Shown piece after piece: positions 33,568-41,802 of a stretch of 64,000 bases of DNA. The notes beneath the pieces are model-generated. The model was not told where the DNA came from, did no database searches, and saw nothing but the letters and a program-made list of their open reading frames with translations. The stretch's first letter is position 1. Each line of letters opens with the position of its first letter. Origin of the DNA: CAIQQQ01 sp040399685 (GTDB lineage Bacteria; Pseudomonadota; Alphaproteobacteria; Acetobacterales; Acetobacteraceae). The stretch covers positions 62,001 to 126,000 of the forward strand of contig JBBART010000013.1 of assembly GCA_040399685.1 (NCBI GenBank), written 5' to 3'. The position numbers were made by a program, and so were the translations under genes.

Positions 33568-34593
33568 TCAAAAACCGCTCAGAAAACGCTTCAACAAATG
33601 GCCGATGACCTCGGTGTTGTAGCCACCTTCCTGCACGAGGGCGGCTTTCAGGCCGGTTGCGGCAATCGCCTCGCCGGCGCGGGCGAAACCGTCATCCGTC
33701 ACTGAGAGATAGCGCAGCGGCTCGTGCTCGGACGCATCGAAGCCAAGGCTGACGACCAGGGCATCGGCCCCGAACGCCTTGATTTCATGCAATGCGTGGG
33801 TGACGGCCGCCAGCCAGATGGCGTCTTCGCTCCCCTGGGCCAAGGGCAGGTTGAGGTTGAACCCAGCCCCTGCGCCGCCGCCGCGTTCGCTGCCATGCCC
33901 GACATACCAGGGGTAATAGCCGTTTGGATCGCCGTGAATGGAGGCGAAGAACACGTCTGGCCGTTCCCAGAAAATACCCTGGGTGCCGTTGCCGTGATGG
34001 CTGTCGATATCTAGCACCGCCACTCGCGCCGCCCCGTTGGTGCGCAGGCGTTGGGCGGCGATGGCAGCGTTGTTGAGGTAGCAATGCCCGCCGGCGCGGG
34101 CCGCGTAGGCGTGATGGCCGGGGGGGCGGGCCAGGGCATAGGCGTGCCTGCCGGCTGTGACCTCATCGGCGGCAGCGATCGCGCCGGCGGCGGCGGCGAT
34201 GGCGGCGGGCCAGGTTTCGGCGGCGATGGGGCAGGAGGTGTCGGCCGTGAACCAGCCGATCTGGCCGATCACGGTGGCGGATGGCCGGGCGCCGTTGGCC
34301 AGCATTTCCGGTGACGGATGGATGTTCGGCACCAGTTCCGGCCCGTGATCGGCCAGTTCGGCCCAGGCTTTGGGGCTGTCACGCAGGAAATTCAGATAGG
34401 CCGCGCTGTGAACGGCTTCGAGAGCGGCGCGGTCCGGCGCGGGCGGCGCTGTGACCGCAAGCCCCATTGATTGGCACGCCGCCAGCAAAGCCTCGCCGCG
34501 CGCCGGGATTTCGAAATTCTGTCGCAACTGGCCGCGTTGCAGGAAGAAGCGCGGCGTGTGCGTCAGTTCGATGGGGTCCCAGAAGGCCTTCAT
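33568..34593 (-). CDS. histone-deacetylase-family protein, acetylpolyamine amidohydrolase-like
   Basis: The zinc-dependent deacetylase has 341 residues. The ATG at 34593 follows GGGAG in the transcript. Zinc-site and charge-relay motifs include RPPGHHAYAARAGGHCYLNN, DIDSHHGNGTQGIFW and FFASIHGDPNGYYPWYVGHG; the GFDASEHEP loop gives the last ligand. These and the short loop insert resemble acetylpolyamine amidohydrolases of the HDAC class II family. The start overlaps the upstream GNAT stop (ATGA on the coding strand), so an acetyltransferase and a deacetylase are produced as a coupled pair. Confidence 0.85.
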   Translation of the reverse strand: MKAFWDPIELTHTPRFFLQRGQLRQNFEIPARGEALLAACQSMGLAVTAPPAPDRAALEAVHSAAYLNFLRDSPKAWAELADHGPELVPNIHPSPEMLANGARPSATVIGQIGWFTADTSCPIAAETWPAAIAAAAGAIAAADEVTAGRHAYALARPPGHHAYAARAGGHCYLNNAAIAAQRLRTNGAARVAVLDIDSHHGNGTQGIFWERPDVFFASIHGDPNGYYPWYVGHGSERGGGAGAGFNLNLPLAQGSEDAIWLAAVTHALHEIKAFGADALVVSLGFDASEHEPLRYLSVTDDGFARAGEAIAATGLKAALVQEGGYNTEVIGHLLKRFLSGF

Positions 34594-35159
34594 GCGGCGT
34601 CTCCCTGCGGTTTGCCACAACGGTAAAGCACGTGGCGGGCCAACGCGTGGCCGGCGGGCACGAAGGGGTGATCGAAATCATCGTTCGCGTCGTATGTCAT
34701 ACCGATTTTGCGCATGACGCCCTGCGAGGGGGTGTTGATGGCGGCGGTGAAGGCGACGATTTCGGACAGTCCAAGCCGGTTGAACCCATCGTCCAACGCC
34801 GCCCTGGCAGCCTCGGCGCAATAGCCGTGCCGCCACCAGTGTGCGCCGAGCGTCCAGACCGCCTCCACCGCGGGCGCGCACGGCACGGCATCGGGCACAT
34901 GCGCCAGGCCGACAAAGCCGATCAGCGGCGCCACGCCGGGGGCCTCGACGGCCCACACGCCGAAGCCGTTCCGGTCGATATGCGCCTGGGTGCGCGCCAC
35001 CCAGGCATCGGATTGTGCCCTTGTGCGGGTGATGTGGAAGAATCGCATCACCTCCGGATCGGCGGTGATCTTGGCCACTGGGGCGAGGTCGCTTTCGCGC
35101 CAGTGCCGCAAAATCAGGCGGTTGGTGGTGATGGTGAAGGGAGGCGAGACATCCGGCAT
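34590..35159 (-). CDS. GNAT-family N-acetyltransferase (RimJ/RimL-like)
   Basis: An acetyl-CoA-dependent acyltransferase of 189 residues, started at ATG 35159. The N-terminus TTNRLILRHWRESDLAPVAK is typical of the RimJ/RimL-type subgroup. The acetyl-CoA loop region HWWRHGYCAEAARAALDDGF sits near residue 95, and the last strand has the VMRKIGMTYD signature. It is the first gene of a pair with the deacetylase-like gene. The acceptor substrate is unknown. Confidence 0.85.
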   Translation of the reverse strand: MPDVSPPFTITTNRLILRHWRESDLAPVAKITADPEVMRFFHITRTRAQSDAWVARTQAHIDRNGFGVWAVEAPGVAPLIGFVGLAHVPDAVPCAPAVEAVWTLGAHWWRHGYCAEAARAALDDGFNRLGLSEIVAFTAAINTPSQGVMRKIGMTYDANDDFDHPFVPAGHALARHVLYRCGKPQGDAA

Positions 35160-35224
35160 TGCGCGCAAAACTCCTTGCCCGCCAGGATCGCATGTGACCG
35201 GCGGGCAGGGAAGCGCCTCCTGAT

Positions 35225-35533
35225 TCAGTCTTGCCTGTGGGTGCCCAGCTTGTTCACCTGCCCATGAAGCGTTGTCATGGAGTTGGAGAGCGCACGCACG
35301 CCGGTGTTCAGCGCTGCCAGGGCGCCGCGCCACTTCGTCACGGCTTCACGTTGCTCGGCCAAGGCGACATCCAGTGACGCCAGGGCTCGGCGGAGGCGGT
35401 CCGTCGGGTGCTCTGGTGCTGCCACCGCCTGGACTGGTTCCGGTTCGGTCGGCGCTGTCAGAACGATACCTGGAAACGCAATGATCTGCGCGGATGGCCG
35501 CACCAATTCCGTTTCGCGATGGGGTTCTTGCAT
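35225..35533 (-). CDS. hypothetical protein with C-terminal coiled coil
   Basis: I do not recognise this family. Starting at ATG 35533 (AGGA about 8 bases upstream) the protein has 102 residues; a start at 35542 adds three. The N-terminal half is proline- and glutamate-rich (PTEPEPVQAVAAPEHPTD) and likely disordered. From about residue 48 the sequence forms a helix with heptad-like spacing (RLRRALASLDVALAEQREAVTKWR). It lies between the GNAT and DUF3429 genes and is AT-preceded, with no obvious operon partner. Confidence 0.55.
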   Translation of the reverse strand: MQEPHRETELVRPSAQIIAFPGIVLTAPTEPEPVQAVAAPEHPTDRLRRALASLDVALAEQREAVTKWRGALAALNTGVRALSNSMTTLHGQVNKLGTHRQD

Positions 35534-35629
35534 GTCGAACATCCTGTCTCAGTTAAAAGATTAATATCTTAAAAAAGATCGAGGATCACGCAGAAAATTA
35601 ACGATTGGGTAAGTTTTTGGCGCCGCCCA

Positions 35630-36118
35630 TCAGAAGGCGATGGTTGCGCCGAGCAGCCGAAGCGCCAACGCGGTGCCGAGCGTCATCACCACCAACACGC
35701 TCAAAATCCAGCGTAAAATCATATATCCGTCCGGAACCAGCCCGGCTTTGGCCCAGCGTGCCTCGACGCCGACGGTGGCGATAAAGCCGGCGGTCAGCAA
35801 CGCCAGCCCCAGTTCGGAAAGTTGCAAAAGCCCCAGGATCACCGAAGTCCACCCGATCAGCGACGGCACGATTGCTAGCGCCAGCCGTACGGTGATCGAA
35901 GGGCGCAAGGCGGATGCGGCCGAGCGTGGGGCCGCCAGGGCAAAGCCCCAATGCACGGCGCCGACAAAGGACAGGATCAACGCCCCATAGGCCAGCAGGG
36001 CCGGCAGGCCGAGGCTGGCGGCCTCACCGGGCGACACGGCGGCGACACCGCAGGCGATAAATGGCAGCACGCCGGCCACTCCCAACACATAGGCGATCGC
36101 TGGCAGGCGCGGGGACAT
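35630..36118 (-). CDS. DUF3429-family membrane protein
   Basis: This 162-residue integral membrane protein (about five hydrophobic segments) matches DUF3429. The ATG at 36118 is preceded by AGGAG and begins MSPRLPAIAYVLGVAGVLPFIA. The diagnostic block GALILSFVGAVHWGFALA lies near residue 46. Function is unknown. It is divergent from the CNNM/CorC gene with about 67 bases between. Confidence 0.82.
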   Translation of the reverse strand: MSPRLPAIAYVLGVAGVLPFIACGVAAVSPGEAASLGLPALLAYGALILSFVGAVHWGFALAAPRSAASALRPSITVRLALAIVPSLIGWTSVILGLLQLSELGLALLTAGFIATVGVEARWAKAGLVPDGYMILRWILSVLVVMTLGTALALRLLGATIAF

Positions 36119-36185
36119 ATGCAAACTCCTGTGTCGCTGCGCCATGCACGATGGCGCCGGGCGATGTATGGTAGCGGAAATCAGT

Positions 36186-37496
36186 ATGGGCATTGTTATG
36201 GATTTCGCATTCGAAGTCTTCGTGGTGGTGCTGCTCATCGTGCTCAATGGGCTGTTTTCGTTGGGCGAACTGGCGTTGGTGTCGGCAAACCGCGCAAGGC
36301 TGACCGTGCTGGAGCGCAAAGGATGGCCCGGAGCGCGGCAGGCGCGCATTCTGGCGGAGGATTCGCAACGCTTCCTGCCGACCGTGCAGGTTGGCATCAC
36401 CGGGGTCAGCATCCTGTCCGGCGTGTTCGGCGGCGCCCGCCTGGCCGGGCGGCTGGAGCCGGTGCTGGACGAGATTCCGCTGCTGCACCCATTTGCCGGC
36501 AGCCTGTCGCTGGCCATCGTGGTGCTGTTGATCACCTACCTTACGCTGGTGCTGGGCGAACTGGTGCCGAAGCAGTTGGCGTTGCGTCACCCGGAGGTGC
36601 TGGCCTCGGCCGTTGCCCGACCGCTGGGATGGATCTCGCGGGCGGCGCGGCCGGCGATCTGGGTCTTGAGCGCATCCTCATCCTTGGTGCTGCGCGCGTT
36701 CGGCGCCCACCGAGCGGGGCGGACGACCGTGACGGAAGAAGAATTGCGCGCCCTGCTGCTGGAAGGCGAGGAGACCGGCGTGCTGGAATCCGAGGAGCGC
36801 GACATGATCGAGCGGGTGTTGCGCCTGGCGGACAAGCCGGTCCGGGCCATCATGACGCCACGGAACGAACTCGCCTGGATCGATCGCACCGATCCCGCCA
36901 GCGATATCGCCGTCACTTTGAAATCAGCGTCACATGCGCGCTTCGTGGTCTGTGACGGGGCGGTGGACAATGTGGTGGGCATTGTTCAGGCCAAGGACAT
37001 CCTCGACCGTATCTTGGATGGCAAGGAGTTGTCGATCGACGCGGTGCTGCGCCAGCCGATGGTGATGCCCGATACCGTCACAGCGCTGGACGCGCTGGAG
37101 CGCCTGAAGGCCGACCCGCTGGGTCTGGCCTTGGTGATGGACGAATATGGCAGCTTCGAAGGCGTGGTGACCGCCGCCGACGTGCTGGAAGCGATCGTGG
37201 GCGATGCGGAAGTGGTTTCCACCACGCCGGGCGAGGGCGTGGAACAGGCTGACGGCACGTTCTTGCTGGACGGCATGACGCCGGTGGATGAGTTGAAGGC
37301 GCGGCTGGAACTGCCCGATCTTCCCGCCGAAGGCAGCTATCACACGCTGGCCGGGCTCATGCTCGCTTTGTTGCGCCGGGTGCCGCGCAACGGCGACCGG
37401 ATTGTGTTCGGCGGCTGGCTGTTCGAAATCCTGGAGATGGACGGCCGGCGCGTTGATCGGGTTCGTGCCAGCCGGGAGGCGCTGGCGGAAGGTTGA
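36186..37496 (+). CDS. CNNM/CorC (hemolysin C) family transporter-associated protein
   Basis: The 436-residue protein has an N-terminal four-span DUF21/CNNM membrane domain (LFSLGELALVSANRARL at about residue 22), tandem CBS domains in the middle (RAIMTPRNELAWID, then VVGIVQAKDILDRI) and a C-terminal CorC_HlyC domain (DGTFLLDGMTPVDELKARL). The ATG at 36186 has a GGAAA site upstream; ATG 36198 is also possible. Relatives export magnesium or modulate ion homeostasis; the hemolysin name is historical. Converges on the DUF2939 gene with 4 bases between stops. Confidence 0.88.
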   Translation: MGIVMDFAFEVFVVVLLIVLNGLFSLGELALVSANRARLTVLERKGWPGARQARILAEDSQRFLPTVQVGITGVSILSGVFGGARLAGRLEPVLDEIPLLHPFAGSLSLAIVVLLITYLTLVLGELVPKQLALRHPEVLASAVARPLGWISRAARPAIWVLSASSSLVLRAFGAHRAGRTTVTEEELRALLLEGEETGVLESEERDMIERVLRLADKPVRAIMTPRNELAWIDRTDPASDIAVTLKSASHARFVVCDGAVDNVVGIVQAKDILDRILDGKELSIDAVLRQPMVMPDTVTALDALERLKADPLGLALVMDEYGSFEGVVTAADVLEAIVGDAEVVSTTPGEGVEQADGTFLLDGMTPVDELKARLELPDLPAEGSYHTLAGLMLALLRRVPRNGDRIVFGGWLFEILEMDGRRVDRVRASREALAEG

Positions 37497-37500
37497 GCGA

Positions 37501-38028
37501 TCAGGTGCGGTTGGCGCTGCGCTCGATCAAATCCTGTGGCACCCATGCCCGCACGAGCATCCATTTGCCGCCGCGCAACTCCATGCGCAGTCGCAAATGG
37601 CCTTCGTCAGGGTCCGCGTTGCGCACGGTGATGGTGAAAACGCGTGGGCTTTCGAAGAACGCCCAGTCGAAACACGCGAACGGGTTGGCATTGACCTCGC
37701 CAGGGCGCATCTGGCGCATCACCGCGACCAGGTTCTGCGGCGTGACCTCACGCTCGACCGCCGTTTCGGCGATGCCGCTGACGAACGACGCGCCGAACGG
37801 GGGCAGGGCGTTGCTGGCAAGCTGGGCCTGCATCGGCCCGATAATGCCGTCCGAAATATCTTCCTTCAGCCCGTCCCGCACCATCTTCCAGTCCACGCCG
37901 CGTTCCAGGGCCAGCGTGTCGCCACGCTGGAGCGCTGCCTCAAGCTGCCACAGGGCAACGTAGGGCGACACCATATAGGCGAGCGTGAACAGAACAAAGA
38001 AGCATGAGCCAACATGGCGAGTTCGCAT
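37501..38028 (-). CDS. DUF2939-family membrane-anchored protein
   Basis: The 175-residue protein has an N-terminal membrane anchor (HVGSCFFVLFTLAYMVSPYVAL) followed by a periplasmic domain. The block LEAALQRGDTLALERGVDW is the DUF2939 hallmark, and RMELRGGKWMLVRAWVPQDLI closes the protein. The ATG at 38028 places the anchor properly. Function is unknown. About 140 bases of otherwise featureless DNA separate it from gpt. Confidence 0.8.
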   Translation of the reverse strand: MRTRHVGSCFFVLFTLAYMVSPYVALWQLEAALQRGDTLALERGVDWKMVRDGLKEDISDGIIGPMQAQLASNALPPFGASFVSGIAETAVEREVTPQNLVAVMRQMRPGEVNANPFACFDWAFFESPRVFTITVRNADPDEGHLRLRMELRGGKWMLVRAWVPQDLIERSANRT

Positions 38029-38169
38029 TGGATCAGACCACCTGGATTCTAGGATGCAGTTTCGGTCAGGCAAACGCGGGCGAGTGTGTGCACATTGTAT
38101 CGTGGCACATCTTTCTTAACAAAGTATGTCTTGTCGACATCTTGATGCAGATCAGAGCGCCGAGGCCGA

Positions 38170-38652
38170 TCAGCCGGCGGTCTGATCACGTTTGGCGAAG
38201 GGCACCGCGAATTGGGGTTCTGTGTCCCACGGGAACAAGATCCAGGTGTCTTGAGACACCTCCGTGATGAAGCTGTCCACCAACGGGCGGCCCGCCGGCT
38301 TGGCGTAGATGGTGGCAAAATGCGCCGCCGGCAGGAGAGCACGCACCACGCGGGCGGTGGCGCCGGTGTCCACCAGATCGTCGATGATCAGAAAGCCGGT
38401 GCCATCGCCGGCGGCGGCGGGCAGCTTGGTCACCTTGGGGGCGCCCATTTCCTCCTCGTCATAGGTGACGACGCACACCGTCTCGATCAGCCGCACTTCC
38501 AACTCGCGCGCGATGATCGCTGCCGGAATCAGGCCGCCGCGGGTGATGGCCACCACGCCGCGAAACGGCCCGTGCTTCATCAGGCGCCACGCCAGCGCCC
38601 GTGCGTCCCTGTGAAGCTGGTCCCATGTCACTGTGTAATAATGCGCGGCCAT
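38170..38652 (-). CDS. gpt: xanthine phosphoribosyltransferase
   Basis: The purine salvage enzyme transfers phosphoribosyl from PRPP to xanthine or guanine. The 160-residue protein has ITRGGLIPAAIIARELEVR near the start and the PRPP-binding motif FLIIDDLVDTGATARVV near residue 88. The terminus has PWDTEPQFAVPF, in keeping with Gpt. The csaA stop overlaps its ATG by one base, so the two genes form an operon. Confidence 0.92.
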   Translation of the reverse strand: MAAHYYTVTWDQLHRDARALAWRLMKHGPFRGVVAITRGGLIPAAIIARELEVRLIETVCVVTYDEEEMGAPKVTKLPAAAGDGTGFLIIDDLVDTGATARVVRALLPAAHFATIYAKPAGRPLVDSFITEVSQDTWILFPWDTEPQFAVPFAKRDQTAG

Positions 38653-38984
38653 CAGAACATTCTTCCGCCGTTGGGCACGGTTTGATCGGGCGCCAGCAGC
38701 ACCACTTCGCCGTGTGCATCCGGAACGCCGAGGGTCAGCACCTCGCTGATGAACGGGCCGATCTGGCGTGGCGGAAAGTTCACCACCGCCACCACCTGCC
38801 GCCCGAGCAGTGTTTCGGGCGTGTAATGCACGGTGATCTGGGCGGAGGAGCGCTTGATGCCCAGTTCCGGCCCGAAATCGATCTCCAGCTTGAACGCAGG
38901 CTTGCGTGCCTTCGGGAACGGCTGCACGCCGATGATGGTGCCAACCCTGATGTCCAGCACGTCGAAGTCGTCAATTGTGGCCAC
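38652..38984 (-). CDS. csaA: tRNA-binding/export-chaperone protein CsaA
   Basis: CsaA is a small OB-fold protein related to the tRNA-binding domain of MetRS; it binds tRNA and has been linked to preprotein chaperoning. The 110-residue sequence shows DFDVLDIRVGTIIGVQPFPKARKPAF and the QVVAVVNFPPRQIGPFISEV block. It lies upstream of gpt in a two-gene unit and is divergent from the second gamma-glutamyltransferase gene. Confidence 0.9.
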   Translation of the reverse strand: MATIDDFDVLDIRVGTIIGVQPFPKARKPAFKLEIDFGPELGIKRSSAQITVHYTPETLLGRQVVAVVNFPPRQIGPFISEVLTLGVPDAHGEVVLLAPDQTVPNGGRMF

Positions 38985-39088
38985 TGCACCGGGTATCCTT
39001 GCTTTTCAGGATACTCGTTCCCCCGGCGACGGTTGCCAATGGGGGGGCTGCGTGCAAGCGTCTCTGCCTTGATATTGGACATAAATTC

Positions 39089-40675
39089 ATGCGCGACTTC
39101 CACTTCCCGGGCCGAAGCCCGGTGATCTCCACCAACGGCATGGCGGCCACCTCGATGCCAGGCGCCACCCTCGCGGCGCTGGACGTGCTGCGCGCCGGCG
39201 GCAACGCGCTGGATGCGGCGATTGCGGCCGTGGCGGTGCTGTGCGTGATCGAGCCGGCTTCGACCGGCATCGGCGGCGATTGCTTTTGCCTTTATGCGCC
39301 GGCCGGCAAGGAGCCTGTGGCGCTGAACGGCTCAGGCCGTGCGCCGGCAGCCGCCACAATCGATTTCTATGAGTCGATCCAGATGCGCGAGCCGGACCCG
39401 ATGTCCGCCCATTCCGTCACCATCCCCGGCGCCATTTCGGCGTGGGAGACGCTGCTCGCCGCCCACGGCACCAAGGGGCTGGACGAGTTGCTGCGCCCGG
39501 CGATCGGCTATGCCGAGGGCGGCCACGCCATCACGCCGCGCGTCGCCACCGACTGGGCCGGCAGCGAGGCAAAGTTGCGCAAGGGCGGCGCGCTGCCGTT
39601 CCTGCCTGTGCCGAAAGTGGGCGACGTGTTCCGCCAGCCGGAACTGGCCGCCACGCTGAAGGCCATCGCCGCCCGCGGCAGCCGCGCTTTCTATGAGGGT
39701 GAGGTCGCCGCCGACATGGTGGCCACGTTGCGCGCCCGTGGCGGCCTGCACACCGAGGCCGATTTTGCCGCCGGCCGTACCGCTGCCGAGTTCGTCGCTC
39801 CCATCCACACCGATTTCCGTGGCAACGAAGTCTGGCAATGCCCGCCCAACGGCTCCGGCATGATCGTGCTGATGCTGCTTGGCCTGCTGCGTGGCTGGGA
39901 CCCGGTGGCCGATGGTCCATTGAGCGTCACCCGCCTGCACCGCCATATCGAGGCCGCGCGCCTCGCGTATCGGGACCGCGACGCGTTCCTGTGCGATCCG
40001 TCGCAGGTGGAAGTCGATGTTCAGCGCCTGACCAGCCCTGCCTATCTGGACAGCCTGCGTGCGCTGATCCGCGACGACAAGGCGATGGATACGATGCCGA
40101 TGCCCGGCGAGGCGATGCTGCCGCCGCACAAGGACACAGTCTATCTGTCGGTGGTCGATCGCGACGGCAATGCCTGCAGCTTCATCAACTCGTTGTTCGA
40201 GGGCTTTGGCTCCGGCATCTGGGCGCCGAAATCTGGCGTGATGATGCAAAATCGCGGCTATGGCTTCAACATGGAGCGTGGCCACCCAAACTGCATCGCG
40301 CCGAACAAGCGGCCGATGCACACCATCATCCCCGGCATGGTGACGAAAAACGGTCGTGCGGTGATGCCGTATGGCGTGATGGGCGGGCATTTCCAGCCGA
40401 TGGGCCAGACGCTGTTCCTGGCCAACCACTTCGATTACGGCCTGGATATCCAGGAAGCCATCGACCTGCCGCGCATCTTCCCGCGCAATGGCCGGGTACA
40501 GGCGGAACGCGGGATTCCTGGCGATGTCATCGCCGGCCTGACCAAGCTGGGCCACGCGGTCGATATCATCGACAAGCCGCATGGCGGTGGCCAGGCGATC
40601 TGGATCGACCATGATCGCGGCGTGCTGATCGGCGGCTCCGATCCGCGCAAGGACGGCATGGCGCTGGGTTACTGA
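39089..40675 (+). CDS. gamma-glutamyltransferase-family protein (no signal peptide)
   Basis: This 528-residue Ntn-hydrolase relative of Ggt lacks a signal peptide and is therefore probably cytoplasmic. The start at ATG 39089 precedes MRDFHFPGRSPVISTNGMAAT. The processing site is at the threonine in HKDTVYLSVVDRDGNACS. The glycines of the substrate loop appear as MPYGVMGGHFQPMGQ instead of the GSPGG of classical Ggt, so substrate specificity probably differs (for example cephalosporin-acylase-like or other gamma-glutamyl amides). A strong hairpin follows. Confidence 0.85.
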   Translation: MRDFHFPGRSPVISTNGMAATSMPGATLAALDVLRAGGNALDAAIAAVAVLCVIEPASTGIGGDCFCLYAPAGKEPVALNGSGRAPAAATIDFYESIQMREPDPMSAHSVTIPGAISAWETLLAAHGTKGLDELLRPAIGYAEGGHAITPRVATDWAGSEAKLRKGGALPFLPVPKVGDVFRQPELAATLKAIAARGSRAFYEGEVAADMVATLRARGGLHTEADFAAGRTAAEFVAPIHTDFRGNEVWQCPPNGSGMIVLMLLGLLRGWDPVADGPLSVTRLHRHIEAARLAYRDRDAFLCDPSQVEVDVQRLTSPAYLDSLRALIRDDKAMDTMPMPGEAMLPPHKDTVYLSVVDRDGNACSFINSLFEGFGSGIWAPKSGVMMQNRGYGFNMERGHPNCIAPNKRPMHTIIPGMVTKNGRAVMPYGVMGGHFQPMGQTLFLANHFDYGLDIQEAIDLPRIFPRNGRVQAERGIPGDVIAGLTKLGHAVDIIDKPHGGGQAIWIDHDRGVLIGGSDPRKDGMALGY

Positions 40676-40682
40676 GGACAAG

Positions 40683-40713
40683 GGGCGGGGTAAGCGTTGT
40701 GCTTACCCCGCCC
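40683..40713. terminator. strong 13-bp hairpin after the second ggt-like gene
   Basis: GGGCGGGGTAAGC (40683-40695) and GCTTACCCCGCCC (40701-40713) are exact reverse complements with a 5-base loop. It directly abuts the stop codon of the lpxB fragment. No T run follows. Confidence 0.65.
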
Positions 40714-40803
40714 TACACGCCGTCGATGACTGCGAGAACCTCGGCGGCTGCAGCGGCCGAGGGCAGAATGTTGGCCGGTCGCAGGCTGTCCATCACCGCG
40801 CGC
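40713..40803 (-). pseudogene. duplicate of the 3' end of lpxB
   Basis: Reading the minus strand gives RAVMDSLRPANILPSAAAAA followed by a short tail and a stop. Intact lpxB at 41803 ends RAVMDSLRPEGTLPSAAAAA, then EIISVIA and a stop. The nucleotide match over GGTCGCAGGCTGTCCATCACCGCGCG is exact apart from the ends. The similarity stops abruptly at about 40803, where a different gene remnant begins. This is a truncated copy without a start or the body of the gene. Confidence 0.75.
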
Positions 40804-40805
40804 CG

Positions 40806-41036
40806 ATTCTGGGCACTGGCGGGTGGAAGATCGAGGAGATCACCTGGAAGGATCACCACACGCTGGAAGCCGAGCACGCTGCCTTTGCCGCGAGCATTCT
40901 GGAGGGCGCGCCGGTATTGGTGGACGCGGTGGCTGGGCGGCGGGCGTTGGCGGCGGCGATCGAGGTGGCGGAGCCGATGGCGCAGTCTCGGGCTATTGCC
41001 GAGGCGAGTGGGTTGATTGTGCCGAAGGGGAGATGA
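40806..41036 (+). pseudogene. C-terminal remnant of a Gfo/Idh/MocA-type oxidoreductase
   Basis: The plus-strand frame from 40806 to a stop at 41034 reads WKIEEITWKDHHTLEAEHAA, followed by PVLVDAVAGRRALAAAIEVA and ends EASGLIVPKGR. This resembles the C-terminus of the Gfo/Idh/MocA protein commonly encoded between lpxI and lpxB. There is no start codon or Rossmann domain. It is a fragment, joined directly to the reversed lpxB fragment. Family assignment is by memory of the pattern, so moderate. Confidence 0.6.
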
Positions 41037-41257
41037 TTTTAGGGAGGGTAAGTGTAGCGCCATCTGCCAGCAACGCATGGTGTGGCTGGATGGGTGATGC
41101 TGCGCTCACCCAACCTCGTTGCCATCGGACCGCACCATCGATTTTTGCCCGACCGCCAAGGCCCGACCAACAGATTGCACACTCACTGTTATCTACAGGT
41201 CGTATCGGCGACGAATATCAACCAAACCGAAAAATTATTACTTTGTTTGCTAATAAA
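41037..41257. other. non-coding, increasingly AT-rich DNA
   Basis: The stretch begins GC-rich and becomes clearly AT-rich after about 41200. A small stem (TGGGTGA at 41091-41097, TCACCCA at 41106-41112) with an 8-base loop is present; nothing else is recognised. Together with 41621-41802 it flanks the small gene at 41258 and differs in composition from its surroundings. Confidence 0.5.
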
Positions 41258-41620
41258 TTATTGTTTCGTTAAGTTAATTGTGAAGCTGCACTCACGGTTC
41301 AGCGTTTGTCCGACGATCTTGTTTCCAGAGACAACGCCTTTTATTGTCGCACTACCAATCTGTCCGTTAAAATTTCCAGACTTATCGATTGGCAGAAGAC
41401 CACTTGTCACGAGGCCGGATGGTGAGCCGATGCGCCATTCGAGCGCGTTGTTTTTAACCTCCCTTTTCAATTGAGAGCCTGTGCAGCCCCTATCGACACC
41501 CTTACTTTCTCCAACGTAAACGCCATCAAAATTGGTTTCCTGAGAAAAAGCGGTCCCCGTTAAAATTGAGTAAAGCATAAAGGAGAAAACAGCATTCCGT
41601 AATTTTTTGTTCGGCTTCAT
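41258..41620 (-). CDS. small secreted protein, unknown
   Basis: The 120-residue protein begins with a Sec signal peptide (basic MKPNKKLRN, hydrophobic VFSFMLYSILTGTAF, likely cleavage after AFSQ). The start has an AGGAGG site 8 bases upstream. The mature part is polar, with two or three cysteines (DRGCTGSQ, NRECSF) and repeated IGSxxG-like turns. I do not recognise it. Codon and base use is AT-rich compared with all neighbours, and it sits in an AT-rich island, suggesting recent acquisition. Confidence 0.7.
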   Translation of the reverse strand: MKPNKKLRNAVFSFMLYSILTGTAFSQETNFDGVYVGESKGVDRGCTGSQLKREVKNNALEWRIGSPSGLVTSGLLPIDKSGNFNGQIGSATIKGVVSGNKIVGQTLNRECSFTINLTKQ

Positions 41621-41802
41621 GTCACTACCTCCTAGTTTGATCCAGAAGGTGATGTTTTGAAAATATAAAATTCAAGAAAAATATGGATGTAACCCAAATG
41701 TTCTATTTGTTTTCATTTAGTTAAATTCAGTTTTCTATTTTTATTTTGATCAGAAATTTTGTACCGTGTGTTGATATTTTTCGAGGCCAGGCGTTTTCTG
41801 AA
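41621..41802. other. AT-rich intergenic DNA between the secreted-protein gene and lpxB
   Basis: These 182 bases are strongly AT-rich with long T and A runs and contain no recognisable gene. It likely includes the promoter of the minus-strand secreted-protein gene. The composition jumps back to GC-rich at the lpxB stop. Confidence 0.5.

Noticed and set aside
39332..40681. 449-codon frame opposite the second gamma-glutamyltransferase gene
   Set aside because: Composition typical of antisense of a GC-rich gene; the plus-strand protein carries the real motifs.
40683..40713. The hairpin as a mobile-element terminal repeat
   Set aside because: The arms are a single hairpin with no matching copy flanking the AT-rich region and no transposase gene in the vicinity.
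41091..41112. Short stem TGGGTGA/TCACCCA as an element end
   Set aside because: Only 7 bp and no partner end or duplication is visible, so it is mentioned only as part of the non-coding stretch.
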